Both the position numbers and the translations under genes were made by a program. From Phocoena phocoena (Eukaryota; Chordata; Mammalia; Artiodactyla; Phocoenidae): 64,000 nt of DNA. The notes under the pieces were generated by a model that did not search any database, was not told the DNA's origin, and saw nothing but the letters and a program-made list of their open reading frames with translations. Shown one piece after another: positions 12,186 to 24,779 of the stretch. The stretch is from the NCBI RefSeq assembly GCF_963924675.1, contig NC_089238.1, positions 23,293,815-23,357,814 on the forward strand, in the 5' to 3' direction. The first letter of the stretch is position 1. Every line of letters starts with the position of its first letter.

Positions 12186-12445
12186 CTTCAGACTCAAAAT
12201 GTAACTGAGTCATTTACTTATAAAAATTTTGACCTTTTAAAGATCAAGTTTTGTTGAATGAAAAATAAGCCTTTTATTGTTCTATAAAACAGAAAAAGAA
12301 CAGGTATTCTAAGCAGCTGGGAGAAGTTCAGAGCTCACAGTGTTCCTTATTTAAGGAACTGTACCATATTTAGGTGTTATTCAGCTACAAAGTATCACAG
12401 TGAAAATATTTCACAACAATTTCTCATTTGACTTCATTTCCATAC

Positions 12446-12618
12446 CTTCCAGATGTATTCTTCAGTATGGCAAGAGCATCTGGATAACCATCCATGTTGT
12501 AGTCTCCAATATGAAGGGTAATTGGAATTGGTATTTCAGTTGGTCGTTGTTCATGCACAAATGGCACAAAACCCCAGAGTGTGCCCTTATTGCTAAAATC
12601 CTGTAGGACAGGAACCCA
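12446..12618 (-). CDS. ITFG1: ITFG1 internal exon (3' most of three in window)
   Basis: This 173-bp exon encodes 57 full codons plus two bases. It begins WVPVLQDFSNKGTLWGF and ends with a DYNMDGYPDAL loop and an NTSG sequon. ITFG1 is a type I membrane glycoprotein with an FG-GAP, integrin-alpha-like beta-propeller ectodomain, linked in the literature to PP2A and T-cell modulation and to RUVBL-associated adhesion (LINKIN). The match to vertebrate ITFG1 is from memory and is unmistakable over the whole exon. The loop D-Y-N-M-D-G-Y-P-D fits the calcium-binding DxNxDGxxD motif of FG-GAP blades. Boundaries come from the acceptor ctcttaatccacag before TGG and the donor AAG/gtatgg. It enters in phase 0, matching the CAG end of the upstream exon, and leaves in phase 2. 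It corresponds to roughly residues 300-356 of a protein of about 610. Against the human sequence as remembered, a few substitutions occur (for example FVHEQR). Confidence 0.96.
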
Positions 12619-14833
12619 CTGTGGATTAAGAGAAAAAAAATCAGATTTTATAGTTATTTTAGAAAAAAATTCACCATTTGTAAAACAAATGATCCACGAA
12701 AAGTCCTCAAGGTAAGCATCACCTTATTTAAGTTCTTTATCACTACAAAATGGTAGGGTACTATAATTTACTTTGATAAACAGGTAACTTACACTTTGGA
12801 AAAAAATCATCTCCTTTAAAATTTATCACTAGTCATCTTTCCTTGAACTAGCTCACAGAGCCTTAGAAGGTTTTTCACAGAACCACAAAATCTTAAGATT
12901 GAACTGATGTTGATAATCATATACTTGAATTGCCATTTTAAAATGTGTTGAGTGGAAATACAACCTCAAATGAATATTTAAAAAATTATAATATCATGTA
13001 ATACTGATGTCCTTTCGGAGGACCAGCTCAGGAAGAATTAGAACATGACAGTCTCCCTTGTTCTCTTGCTTTGCCTCCTATACATGATGACGACTTTAAT
13101 CATCATTCTCAGAGCCAAGCAGCTCTGAGGCTTACCAAACAACACTAGCCCTGACAAGCTCCACCTGCCCCAGAGAATGAGCTCTGTCACCAAAAGAGCT
13201 GGAAGCTACATTTTAAATAAATTCTTTATCTCTATATTGATTATAATGAGAACACAGAGAACAGGATCATTTCAAAATGAGCTTTTGGAAATCCCTTTTT
13301 CTTGTGAATTCCCCAATCTTTACTTTTAATAACCTAATGCAAACTAAAAATCTGAAGAGTGGAAATAATCACATTAAAATTATAGATGTGCCCATAATTA
13401 GCTAAGAGCACGGATACTGGCATATAACCTGGAGATGTCCAAACAGAAGCAGGTGCAGCTGGCTTGAAATGACAGGAGGCCAAACATGCCTACAGATGTT
13501 TTTGTCCTTATAAGCAGGTGACTCATATATATAGCTCTAAGCCAGACTACATAAAAAGTGGCCTCTTGAAAAAGGTTTAGGACATAGGATATCCCAAACA
13601 TTTTCTATGTTATCCAAAGAAAGCATAGTTTGCCAAGGAAAAAGCAAAAAAAGTGGCTTAACTACAAAGACAAATTTACAGAAAACGAGCTGTTTTAAAA
13701 AACTGGTCTGCATCTTTAATAAAATTTTCAATCTTTCTTAAAGCAAAAGAGTATTATATAGCATCAAAATGTTTTAATGTTTCATGTGACTCTGAAAAAA
13801 ATTGCTGGTCTTGTTTTGGAAGAGGATGAGAAATTTCACAAAATGCCAAGTTTTCACAAGTTTCTGAAGAGGTTGACAGTTTATTAATGAGGATAAAGTA
13901 TTTCTGTTAAGGTAAATGTATTAAGGTCTAAGAAGTAAAATATTTTTCATTAATGTGACGTTCTTAACAGTCAAAAAGGAACTGTGACATTTATCTGCCC
14001 AGAGAGAACTGTGTAATTTGAAAATATTCTTACAGTAGTCTGTCACTTGAAGACAGGCTAATAATTACTAGGTTTACTTACAGCTATGAACCAACGATGA
14101 AGTGTTACTTGACCTAATATTTTCAATGATTCAAAACTTTAAAAAAGTTCAAGGCAATAAAGGTTATGGGTGTAAGAGTTAAATGCTTTTAGAATGCTGA
14201 CTGGAGGAAGATTTGTTTTCTTTAGTGTCTTAGTATAAAAAGTGATACTTCCTACCCATAAGGGCTAAAAAAATCAAAATGTAATTCTATCATTTATTAC
14301 CCTCAAACAGAAAATATAACTCATTAATTCTACTACTATATTACTGGTTTCCATTCAGGTGCTGTCAATATGGAAAAAATCTCAATGTCATAACCTATCA
14401 TTCCCACATTAACCCTCTGCTGTGATTAACAGATTCTAAATTATTTACCTACAAGCTACAGGTATAAAGTTGGCACGAGAGAATGAAACAGATTTAGATA
14501 TCACAAATAAAAACAAGATTAGCCTTGAAAATAGGTATGATGTTCTTCTACATAACCCTTTATTATAGCTATAGTGTGTCTTACCATATTCCCAGCATAT
14601 AAAAGGCTAACAGGATCAAGAGTGGGTTCTCTTAACCAGAAATGATTATGCCACTACTTTTTTTCTCAATACACCAATAAAAATAGATTTAAATGCATTT
14701 CATTAAGTTAAAATAAGGAAGTAAATTTATTTTTGGTTTTTCTCTTTTCTGATTCTTCAGATACTTCTTCTAACCTCTGAAATTTTTTTCCAAGAACATA
14801 ACTCTATTTACATTAAGAAACAAGTAGATATAC
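12619..14833 (-). other. ITFG1: Short ITFG1 intron (2.2 kb), unique sequence
   Basis: The donor is gtatat at 14833 and the acceptor is atccacag ending at 12619. The interval is AT-rich with no mobile element I can recognise and no open frame of note. Confidence 0.9.
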
Positions 14834-14928
14834 CTGCTTTGTTCTGGATCTTGCTAAGTAAATGGTACTTTTCTGGCAGTTTTTATCTTCACAGCCTGGC
14901 AATAAGTGATCCATGTTTCCATCTCCAT
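14834..14928 (-). CDS. ITFG1: ITFG1 internal exon (middle of three)
   Basis: This 95-bp exon completes a split Asp codon and then encodes 31 codons: GDGNMDHLLPGCEDKNCQ, then KSTIYLARSRTKQ. With the last bases of the preceding exon it forms DFDGDGNMD, a full DxDxDGxxD calcium loop of an FG-GAP blade. Two cysteines five residues apart (C-E-D-K-N-C) could form a small disulphide loop; that is inference. The acceptor is a pyrimidine-rich tract ending tttcttttttcag, and the donor is AAGCAG/gtatat. It enters in phase 1 and leaves in phase 0. Its length is not a multiple of three, so skipping it alone would shift the frame. The 2.2-kb intron to the next exon contains no recognisable mobile element. 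Confidence 0.96.
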
Positions 14929-16794
14929 CTGAAAAAAGAAACAGCCACAAAATAGTGTTCTTGTATGGCAGATTAAATTTCCTATTTGTTTATAAACTCT
15001 GCATCAATCTAGATAAACTGAGGAATCTGATGCATGGCTTTGGAGTGAATGTGATTCAATTAAAAAAATTATTCTGGCCCTTACTATTACCTGGACCATG
15101 TCTTGTTTTAAATTGCTCACTCTTCTGTGGTTATTTATCCAATGGTGGAAAAACTCCTCATTTCAGGCTTTGATGTTAAAATTATCAATTAAAAAAATGT
15201 AGCTTTTGACCTATTTACATAATTATCATCACTGCCACAGGAGAAAAATAAGCATGCAATAGTAACCCATTATTATGTGGCTTATTTTAAATGTCTTTAC
15301 AGATAATTTACCTTTACACATACTTTTAAGTCTCTTTTATACAGCATAAACGTCAATTCAAGAGTTATAAAGCTTTCAGCAACTTAGATTCTAAAAAGCA
15401 CCAATACATTTTTATCAATAAAGAGGCAAATGAAGGGAATACAGATGTCGTTTCCAACTGACTGGTTTTTAAACAGCTGCACAATGTTCTGCAAAGACTT
15501 CTAGAGATGAGGTTACTGATGAACTTGGAGTCATTTCCTCTAGTGCTCCTTCCTATCTACTGTCCCCTACCTGATGAAGTTTACAGATTTTGATGTCCCA
15601 GAGCTAAAGCTCTATGGGGACATTCACACAATGGAGTAGTCATGAAGCTTTTAAATTTAGGGCCTAATTTTGTGTTGCTTTAATCACTGATTTATTTGCA
15701 ATGGCTTAATGTTATCATTTAATATGTGCCTGAGGTAGTACCTTCACTTGGAAGGATATATAAGGTTTAACAATAAAAAAAGTCCTTCTAGGTTTAAATA
15801 TTAAGAGAGATATATAACTATAACAAGCCTATCAAGTCTCCAATAATGTATGCACAAAGAAAAAAAAAATTTCAGGCTGTGTGGGATGAAAATCTAGCCA
15901 ATGGAAGGTGACCTCAGCATGGAAAAGTAAAAGGCATAGCACAGTGAAAAATGAATTTCTTTCATTTAATTTCATAGTTTAATTACTTATGATCCTCACG
16001 GTTAATATTCTTTGTGATGACGAACGCTTAGTTAGAGGAGTATAACATTAAATAAAATAGTTGAATTAATAATGGAGAGTACAGAGAATACATGTAGTAT
16101 GACAGTATATACATTTGGACTACTGTGAAAAGTTGAGAGAGAGAGAAACAGCAACTCTAGGCAGGAATACTTGGAAAGGAGAAGGCTTTCCAAGGGCATA
16201 AACATATATCATAGTTTAAAAAAAAAAAAAGGAGCTAGCCAAGAGAGAATTAAATGCAAAGTGTGATTTATAAACAGACTCTAGTAATATCATAGACTTC
16301 ATTAAAAGCCAAACCATTTTACTGCAATTAATGTGGGACTAATCAGAAGAGCAATTACTAAGTCTCTGCCCTTCATTTTTACCCCAATGGCAAAATACTC
16401 AGATTAGATTTTGATGTACACTTTTCTTTTCTCCTAGTTTATCTTTCTTCCAAGTAGTTTCCTATTTCCCACAATTATTTTGACCATGACTTGGCTGATA
16501 TTTAATGCTGGCAAATAACTGTTTGCCATGTTTAACTTCTGTTAAACATATAACTAACTCACGTCACAACATCATAATCATGCCTTTTAGTAGGAATTAT
16601 CAGTAATATTTTATAGATATGGTCACAGAAATCTAGAACTCTATCAGAGAATGTGCTCCTTGTGCTGACTCTAAGTGCTATTTTCTTGATGTTTAGGGTA
16701 AGTGGCAGAAAAGCTTTCTGAGAGCCCCACTTCACACGCAAAGGAAATTTTCTCTTAAAGGCAACAAACTTTTAAATCTTACATGTTACACTTT
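14929..16794. other. Intron start of the large intron's 3' part, unique-looking
   Basis: 1.9 kb next to the acceptor of the middle ITFG1 exon, AT-rich, with no recognisable repeat. The 86-codon plus-strand frame at 14913-15173 overlaps the exon antisense and is a shadow. Confidence 0.6.
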
Positions 16795-17660
16795 TCTGCA
16801 TGTTTTTTAAAAAAACTTTTTATTTGTAAATAAACTTAAAATTGCAATAATAAACATAGTAAAAGAATTCCTGTAAACACTTTAACCAGATTGACCTATT
16901 AACAATTTACCCCATTTATTTGATCTGTGAAATCAGTTTTTTTCCGAACCATAATTATATACATTATAGCCCTTTACCCCTAAATACTTGAGTGTGTATT
17001 TCCTAGGAATAGAAATATTCTCTTAACCACAGTACAACTATCAATTCACACAGATACTTTTATCTATTGTACTATATTCTAATTTTGTCCATTGACGTAA
17101 TAATGTCATTTGTAGCATTTTTGCCCCTCTAACACAGGATCCAGTCTAGGAGTAGGAATTACATGCAGTCGTTATTTTTAGCCTTCTTTAATCTAGAATA
17201 TTTTCTTTTTTTAAAAAAAATTTTTATAGGTTTTTTCTTTTAAATAAATTTATTTATTTATCTTTATTTTTGGCTGCATTGGGTCTTCGTTGCTGTGCGC
17301 AGGCTTTCTCTAGTTGCAGTGATTGGGGCTACTCTTAGTAGCAGTGTACGGGCTTCTCATTGCGGTGGCTTCTCTTGTTGTGGAGCACGGGCTCTAGGCG
17401 CGTGGGCTTCAGTAGTTGTGGCACGCAGCCTCAGCAGTTGTGGCTCATGGGCTCTAGAGAGCAGGATGAGCAGTTGTGGCACACGGGCTTAGTTGCTCTG
17501 TGGCATGTGGGATCTTCCCGGACCAGGGCTCGAACCGGTGGTCCCCTGCATTGGCAGGTGGAATCTTAACCACTGTGCCACCAGGGAAGTCCCTAGAATA
17601 TTTTCATAGCCTTTGTCTTTTACAATCTGCGTATCTTTTTTTTTTTAACCTCGGCCTACA
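16795..17660 (-). mobile_element. Ancient L1 3' UTR, split by a SINE
   Basis: 'tttaccccatttatttgat', 'cctttacccctaaatacttg' and 'aacacaggatccagtctagg' are typical of antisense L1M 3' UTR. The sequence is interrupted at 17206-17592 by a CHR SINE and appears to continue for a short way after it. Confidence 0.6.
17193..17605 (-). mobile_element. Long CHR-type SINE with TSD
   Basis: Read on the minus strand it begins 'ggacttccctggtggcacag', has a B-box-like GGTTCGA (at about 17529-17535), a repeated 'cacaactgctgagcc'-type middle, and an A/T-rich tail. The flanking repeat ctagaatattttc occurs at 17193-17205 and 17593-17605. Open frames here are SINE sequence. Confidence 0.95.
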
Positions 17661-18458
17661 GGAATCTTTTACTTTTCCAATAAGTTATTATACCTACAGA
17701 AGGAAGTAGTTTCAGAAAAATCAGTTTCACATGAGCCAGAGGCACAAGGCTAGGAACTAGTAATAAGCAAATTCTCTGAAAAACAATGAGACTAAGAGGA
17801 ATGTCATGCTGACAGAGGTACCAGTCTGTGAACTTGGCACACATTCCTTAAAGAAGTCCCAGGAATTATTAACTTTGGACTGCTTTCTCCTCAGGACTTC
17901 AGCCCATTATATATCTCGTGTTTTCTTAAAGGCTAAAATTCCTTCTCAAAGGCTCAACAGAAACTGTGACAGAAGGAATGGCACATTAACTCATTTCATA
18001 AAATGCAGTATAAAATTTGGCCTTTTGAATGGCGGACCAGTAGAGACTAAAGTACACACTAAACACATGTTAATTTCCATCTGATGTTAACCTTAGCCAA
18101 ATTTCAAAAGAAATTCTCTTCTAAAACAGATAATTTTAATGAGCTAGATTTAATGAGTCAAACTGATTTTCTGAAAAGTTTTAATTTTAAAATCAAGAGA
18201 ACACTAAAGTCAAGTCTTCATAAAAATGGATTATAATGAATTTTGGTATAATAATTTTTCTGTTTTTAATTAAGCAGAGGACAAAGAAGAAGATATACAT
18301 GAGAAAGGGTCACATTTATATTATGTTTCCTCTTAAACATTCATAACACTTTCAGTCTCATGAAATTAAATGACCTGTGGTATTGCTTAAGCAAATTACA
18401 GCTCATTGTTCTGGCCCCAGATTACCCATCAACTCTGTAAACCACAATTTCTCTAATG
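17661..18458. other. Intron, nothing recognised
   Basis: No repeat or gene seen. A 92-codon plus-strand frame (17806-18084) has no family likeness. Confidence 0.55.
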
Positions 18459-18645
18459 CAGTGATTCTCAAAGTGTGGTTCCCAGTCCCACAGCCTCAGC
18501 ATCACCTGGATGCTGGGAACTTGTTAGAAATGTCGATTCTTATGCCTCTGTCCAGATCTAATGAATCAGAACCTCTAAGGGTAGGGCACAGCAATGCATA
18601 TTTTCATAAGCCCTCTGGTTGAAGCCCCCTGGTTGAAACGCTGGT
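18459..18645 (+). mobile_element. MER5A-type hAT MITE
   Basis: It starts 'cagtgattctcaaagtgtgg' and contains 'agcatcacctggatgctggg', 'gaacttgttagaaatgtcga' and 'atgaatcagaacctctaa'. These are the hallmarks of MER5A, a short non-autonomous hAT-Charlie element. The right end is poorly preserved. Confidence 0.8.
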
Positions 18646-19570
18646 CTTCCACTGACACCAGGGGGTGCTACACGTACCCTATTTCTGTCTTAATCATGCA
18701 CCTCCATTAACGACAAACTTCATTTGCTAATCAAATTCTACTATTCATTTAGGACTCAGCATGTATCTTGCTCCAGCCTCTTGAGACTAAATCCAAGTCA
18801 CCTTTTGCAAATTTTTGTACCTCTTGGGCAGGTCAACTCATTATGGCAGTGAAACAAGTACTACTACATAAAATAATTGTTTTTGGTGAACGTCTTGCCA
18901 CTCCATGAGAGTGTATGGAGATTTTAATGTAATGGTAAGAAGGTAGGACTAAGATCAGTTAGATTTAGATTTTTAACCTGGCTTAACTCCTAATAAGTAA
19001 TTAGACATGTACTTTTGGGAAAAAAAATACTGAAAAATATTTTAAAAATATTAGGATTTGGGGAACAGGTACTTCTGTATTTTTTAGGACTGCTCAAGAA
19101 GTATTCAGGTTTTCAGAAATGTCTTTTTCCTACTCTTGTCCCCAGCTCCCCTACACAGTGGCAACCACCATAGCAGTTTTTCTTGTGTACCCTTCACCAC
19201 ACAGGCTATGCATACACATATACTATATACAATTTTGTACAATTGTAGTGTACACTACACACTTTTTGGTACCTTCAGCTTTTGATTTAATATATCTTTG
19301 AGAGCATTCCACAGTGATAAATTTATATCTGCCTCATATATAGTATACAGTATTACATTTTATGGGTATATCTCAATATAGCCAATTCTCTACTGATGTA
19401 CAAACACTGAGTTGTTTCCAATCTTCTGGTAATCAAAAAAATCCAACAATGAATAACTTTGCACATATAATATCTCATATTTGAGAGATTATAGTATAAA
19501 TTCCTAAAATGGAAATTACTGATTCAGTGATTGTATGTAATTAAAATTTTTATTTTAATCTCCATAGAGG

Positions 19571-20973
19571 AGCAGTTTTCAAACTAGTCTCAAGAATCGT
19601 TTATACTCTTAAAGACTGAGGACCCCAAAAAGCTTTGTTTATGTGGGTAATATCTGTGGGTATTTCTATGGGTATTAACTTGAAATTAAGACTAAGAAAT
19701 ATTTATATATTTAAGTGAAAATACAAACCATAAATATATCACATATAAAGATAACTAATATTTTCATGAAAAATAACTGTTTTCCAAAACAAAGACGTTT
19801 TGTGAGAAGAATGGGATTATCTGGCCTAGCACAGAAAACCTGGAATTTCATACTGCTTTTGTATTCAATCTGTTGTTTTGGTTGACAAATATGAAAATAT
19901 GTAGTTGGAGGAAGTATTTTAACAGCCTTTTCAGATAACTCTAATATTCTTCCATGCTACGATCAAAACTCAACAAGTGACAATTTCTTAAAAATTTCTT
20001 GCAATGAAGAATCTAAACCTGTTTCAATGAACATTTCTTACTCTGTTAATTAAAATCCAGTAGTCCATCTTGCACTTTGAATGGGTGTTTAACCAATGTA
20101 TAACTTTGTAAAATCACACATCAAACATTTAGAAGACAGTGTTTCATTGAGTTATGTAGATTTTGCAAATGCTGAAACATTTCATTACACAATATAAAAA
20201 AGTCAGATTTGTTAATATCACCACCAATCTCATCAAAAAAGTCTTTAGGTACTGAAAAGCTGTCAGCTCATGGTAGCAGATAAAAAGTTTTCCCAAATTC
20301 CAATTTTTGCTTGAAAGATCAAAATTTATCATTGGCACCTTCCCATCAGTTGTTTTCTTGAAGTCTCAAGCTCACTTTGTTCATTATAGAGAAAATGGCT
20401 AGCAAATCCCCAAGTCTGAAAAACCATAGTTTGTCTGTCAGTTGTTTTTCAAGCAAAAAATGGTGAAAATGGTATTACATTAAAAAAAAAAGTAGTTCAG
20501 TTTGCAACTCAATCACACCGGTGTTTTTCATTAAGACGACCACCATACTCTGTGCAGAAGTGTTTTATGCATACGTCTTGTTTCCTGACAGAGTATTAAA
20601 AAGGTGTGTAGTCAAGGGTTGAGATCTAATAAAATTAATATTTTTTGCTTCATCAATAAACACTCTTAAGAGAAACTATTTTTCTTATTTTCTTTTTCTT
20701 TCTTCTTTAATACTGTGAGTATATGGTGGTGAAGAATACAATGAATGGTAATAAAGTTTGGTGCCACTGTTTTGATTTGTGCCAAATGGCAGCAGCTTTA
20801 CACACCACTGCTTTCATATCATCATCAGAGTCAACAGGGTGAAAAAGGCAAATAATATCTCAGTGTTCTTATGAAGGTAATTTTGATCTTGTGGACCCCC
20901 TGAAAGAGTTGCAAGAAAACCTCTCCCCACCCCTTGGGATCCATACTTTGGACCACACTTTGAAAAACTTTGC
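19571..20973. mobile_element. hAT-like DNA transposon fossil, 1.4 kb
   Basis: The left end is agcagttttcaaac. The right end, read in reverse complement, is gcaaagtttttcaaag, an imperfect inverted repeat of CAG/CAA-TTTTCAAA type. The flanks catagagg (19563-19570) and cagaaagg (20974-20981) agree at 6 of 8 positions, the size of a hAT target duplication. Internal text such as 'gcatacgtcttgtttcctga' resembles an old mammalian hAT-type repeat, but I cannot name the family. No transposase frame survives. Confidence 0.6.
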
Positions 20974-21080
20974 CAGAAAGGTTGCACCAATAAGCAAATT
21001 ATCAAATATTTTGATTTTTGCCACTCTGATTAATGAAAATGGTATTTCATTGTGGTTTTAGTTTTCTTACTAATTATGGT

Positions 21081-21849
21081 GTTTGTCTTTTTAAAATTGA
21101 AGCATAGTGGATTTACAATATTATATTAATTTCAGGTGTACAACAGTGATTGAGCATTTTTATAGATTTTACTCCATTTAAAGTTATTGCCAAAAAAAGG
21201 CTCTATTTTCCTGTGCTGTACAATATATCTTTGTTGATTAATTATTTTACACATAGTAGTTTGTGTCTCTTAATTCCATATCCCTATCACGCCTCGTGCA
21301 CTTAGACTGGAAGAATTAATATTAAGATATCCATACTACCCAAAGCAATCTAGAGTTAACACAATCCCTGTCAAAATACCCATGACATTTTTCAAAGAAC
21401 TAGAACAAATAATCCTAAAATTCATATGGAACCACAAAAGACCCTGAATTACCAAAGCAATCTTGAGAAAAAAGAAGAAAGGTGGAGGCATCACACTCCC
21501 TGACTTCAGACTATACTATAAAGCTACAGTAATCAAAATAGCATGATAGTGCACAATAAAAAGACACACAGATCAATGGAACAGAATAGAGAACCCAGAA
21601 ATAAACCCACCATTATGGTCAATTAATCTACGACAAAGTATGTAAGAATATACAATGGAAAAAAAAAGTCTCTCCAGTAAGTGGTAATGGGAAAACTGGA
21701 CAGCTATATATAAAAGAACAAGATTAGAATATTTCCTCACACCATTTATAAAAACAAACTCAAAATGGATTAAAGACCTAAATCTAAGACCTGAAACCAA
21801 AAAACTCCTGGAAGAGAACATGGGCAGGACACTCTTTGTTTGTCTTTTT
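21081..21849 (-). mobile_element. L1 with 5' inversion and TSD
   Basis: 21093-21290 is L1 3' UTR on the minus strand ('cctgtgctgtacaatata' as read on plus). 21300-21837 is ORF2 C-terminal sequence on the plus strand ('ggcatcacactccctgactt'). This is the twin-primed configuration of a minus-strand insertion. The flanking repeat gtttgtcttttt occurs at 21081-21092 and 21838-21849. Confidence 0.85.
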
Positions 21850-22130
21850 TTTTGTCCTGCTGCTAATTTGTAGGAATCCTTTTAACATTAAGACAATTAT
21901 TATTTTGTCTGTGATTTACTAACACTTTCCTTTACAGCTTCTAGGTATTGCTAACAACTTAGTAAGGCTTTTCCAATTCACAGTACTTTGGTACATTACT
22001 TTTACTTTGAAGTCTTAGATTCACCTGGAATTTATTTTAGCTTATGATGTGGGTTACGACTTTTTACAGATGGATATATCCAGTTGTCTCACACCACTTA
22101 CTGAATGATCCATCATTTTCAGAAAAGAAA

Positions 22131-23023
22131 CTCAATTTCTCTTATATTACTTATCTTTATCTGTAAAATGATCAATAGGAACATAATTTGGCCATGGAAA
22201 GGGGTCATTGTGAGAATGAAATGTGGGGAAAATGACACAGCAGTAAACAATCATAAAGGAGTATATTATCCCTATATACTCCTTCTATCACTTGTGGTAT
22301 GCTGTGTGTACTTAGGACAGTGGTATACTCTGTGTAGGTAGGTGGGCAAGAGAGTAAAAAAGCATAACTCCCAGAAGAATAGAGGGCTTTTTCTTCAGAG
22401 TGCTCACTTCCAGGACTCATTGTAATGCTTCCAGCAGGAAACACTGAAACATTTGATCATGAAAAATGAAAGCAATAATTTAGGATTTGACGAATGTTAC
22501 TCCACAGATGGGGGAAAAAAATTGTAAGTAGATGGCTAAATATTTTGATCTATAACCTGGAACTCTGAGTTCAACAATAAAAATAAATCAGTGATTTCTG
22601 AATTATAGAGTAGAACACATCATGACAGCTCAAATGGGGAATAAGTCAAAATGACTCCTTCCACCATCTGGAAAATTTACTCATGGATGGCTATAGCATA
22701 CACAAGATATAAATATTACAAGTCACATAACTAATCAATGGCAGAAGGTTCTAAACAGAATTCAAGGCTTTCTTTAACTTTTAAAATGTGGGACCCAATG
22801 CTGAAAGATATCTATAAAGAGTTTCTAAAACTGCATTTCTTGCCAAAATGGACCCAGAATATAGGTAGAAGTAACAGCTTTTCCATTACATTTGTCAAGA
22901 GACATGCGAGACATATGACAGAAAATGTATTCATATATTCTAAATTTTTTGTTATTCATTATTAATATAAAATTGGAAATACACATACTAAAAAAAAATT
23001 TCCTGTTCACTTCCACTATAATA
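22131..23023. other. Intron, nothing recognised
   Basis: No repeat identified. Short frames of 63-79 codons on both strands show no coding character. Confidence 0.55.
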
Positions 23024-23479
23024 CAGTAAGTCCCCTACACGAACCTTCAAGTTGTGAACTTTCAAAGATGCGAACATGCATTCTATCAATGTCAGGCGTG
23101 AGTGAAATTGCAGCTTGCCGTCTGTCTCCTTTTGCTGAGGATCCTTCAGCTCTACCATCTCCCAGCTCCTCTCCCTCCTCCAGTCAGTAACTCTTCTTGC
23201 CTGTTCACTCGATGCCAGCCAGCCCCTGTATGCCAGCTGTTGGACTGTACTACTGTACTTTTCAAGGTACTGTACTGTAAGATTAAAAATGTTTATTTTT
23301 TGTTTGTTTTTATATAATTATTGGTGTGAAAAGTATTATAAACCTATTACAGTACAGTAGTATATAGCCGATTGTGTTAGTTGGGGACCTAGGCTAACTT
23401 TGTTGGACTTACGAACATATTAGACTTATGAATAATGCCTTCTTGGAATGGAACTAGTTCGTATGTAGGGGACTTACTG
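23024..23479 (+). mobile_element. Tigger-type MITE, 456 bp
   Basis: The ends are cagtaagtcccctac and, inverted, gtaggggacttactg, flanked by TA on both sides (23022-23023 and 23480-23481), the target of Tc1/mariner-pogo elements. The first 55 bp match the 5' end, and the rest the 3' UTR, of the large Tigger at 30544-32797, so it is an internally deleted derivative of that family. A 71-residue open frame at 23102-23317 with a hydrophobic start is chance. Confidence 0.92.
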
Positions 23480-23481
23480 TA

Positions 23482-24779
23482 TATGAAGTATATCACTTAA
23501 TATTTTCCCGAAGAACACATCCTTAATGTAAGAGACATTATTGGCACAGAAATACATTGAATATGATATAAAAATGATTACATTATAGCAGCCAGATTAG
23601 ATTCTTTGGGGAAATAAAATTCAGACTTTTAAAATAAATGATGAATAGTATAAAAAAATAGAGGGCATGCATGGAAATGTTTGATTTCTTTTTTTTTTAA
23701 ATGCTCATGAACCAAACTGTGATAATAAGAAACAGGTGCTATAAAACACACATATACACACACAGGAAAAGAAGAACATGTCACCTTATCATCTGGAAAG
23801 TACAAATTTACTTTCTTCAAAATATTCATTTTTAAATAACATAAACTGCAGATTTATGAATACATATATAAGTTTGCTTATTTTTCTTCAGATTTTAAAT
23901 AGCATCCAGGTTGACTTTCAAGTTGCGCTCATATAAATATATATTAATATACTTAGGCGATTAAAGATGAGTCTACAGAGTGCCTGGGCCTTAGCAGAAT
24001 TCAGTGGTAAGAAACACATATTGTGAAGGAATATGAACATGATCAGAACGGAAATATTGTAATTCTTTAATAAGAGGCTGCTGGTTCCTAACAGACCTAG
24101 TAATGCTGGAAATTTTGAGGTGAGGTCAAGGATATAGAAAGTTAACTGAATTTGTTTTAACATAGGTTTAGGCTTTGTGAGTAGCTGGTCATGAAATAGA
24201 ACTTTCATGATGACTTCTTTTTCTCTTGCAAGTCTAATAACTGTTCTTTTTGAAATGATAAAATATTTTACATTGTCATTTTAGCACCTAAATATCCATC
24301 AGGTTTCAATAATGTCTCCAGGATACCATCTACTGATGCTTTTCTGCTTTGTTGAATACACTGATTCTTTGACTACTAAGTTTTAATAATTCTTTTCCTA
24401 ATTAAGGATATAAAGCAAACTAATGATGTATTTATTCAACTTCCTGTTCTGAGATCCTCCTGCTCTATTATGTGGATAGAGGTAAAAGCCAACTGTTTTA
24501 GTGAGTGAAGAGGTAACAGGTGAAGAGGCCCAAATCAGCCCACTCATCATTGGGTAAAGGATGGTAGAAATGTCTCCTTAATATTCTATGTGGCAATGCC
24601 TTGTTTATTTTACTTTCAGAAGCTGGGAAGAGGGTGAAGAGAAGGTTGGATTAGATTATTCTCAAGATTCTTATGACTGAATCTAAGCTCTATGAATATT
24701 ATTATATATTAATTATCAAATGTGCTCTAAAATTATAATTCTTTTAATTTTCCTTACCCAAAACTCCTTCCTTCCTTTT
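23482..24779. other. Intron, nothing recognised
   Basis: AT-rich intron. The 96-codon minus frame at 23918-24208 has no recognisable domain. Confidence 0.55.

Larger units (their letters stand above)
19100..22130 (-). mobile_element. Old L1 (antisense), carrier of two later insertions
   Basis: L1M-type sequence is seen at 19100-19570 ('gagttgtttccaatcttctg'), 20974-21092 ('gatttttgccactctgatta') and 21838-22130 ('gtctgtgatttactaac'). The three pieces follow the order of one antisense L1. The gaps are filled by a hAT-like element (19571-20973) and a younger L1 (21093-21837). Confidence 0.6.

Noticed and set aside
12400..12606. 68-residue plus-strand frame
   Set aside because: It is antisense to the ITFG1 exon at 12446-12618.
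23102..23317. 71-residue open frame with a signal-peptide-like start
   Set aside because: It lies wholly inside the Tigger MITE and translates non-coding 3' UTR sequence; the hydrophobic start is chance.
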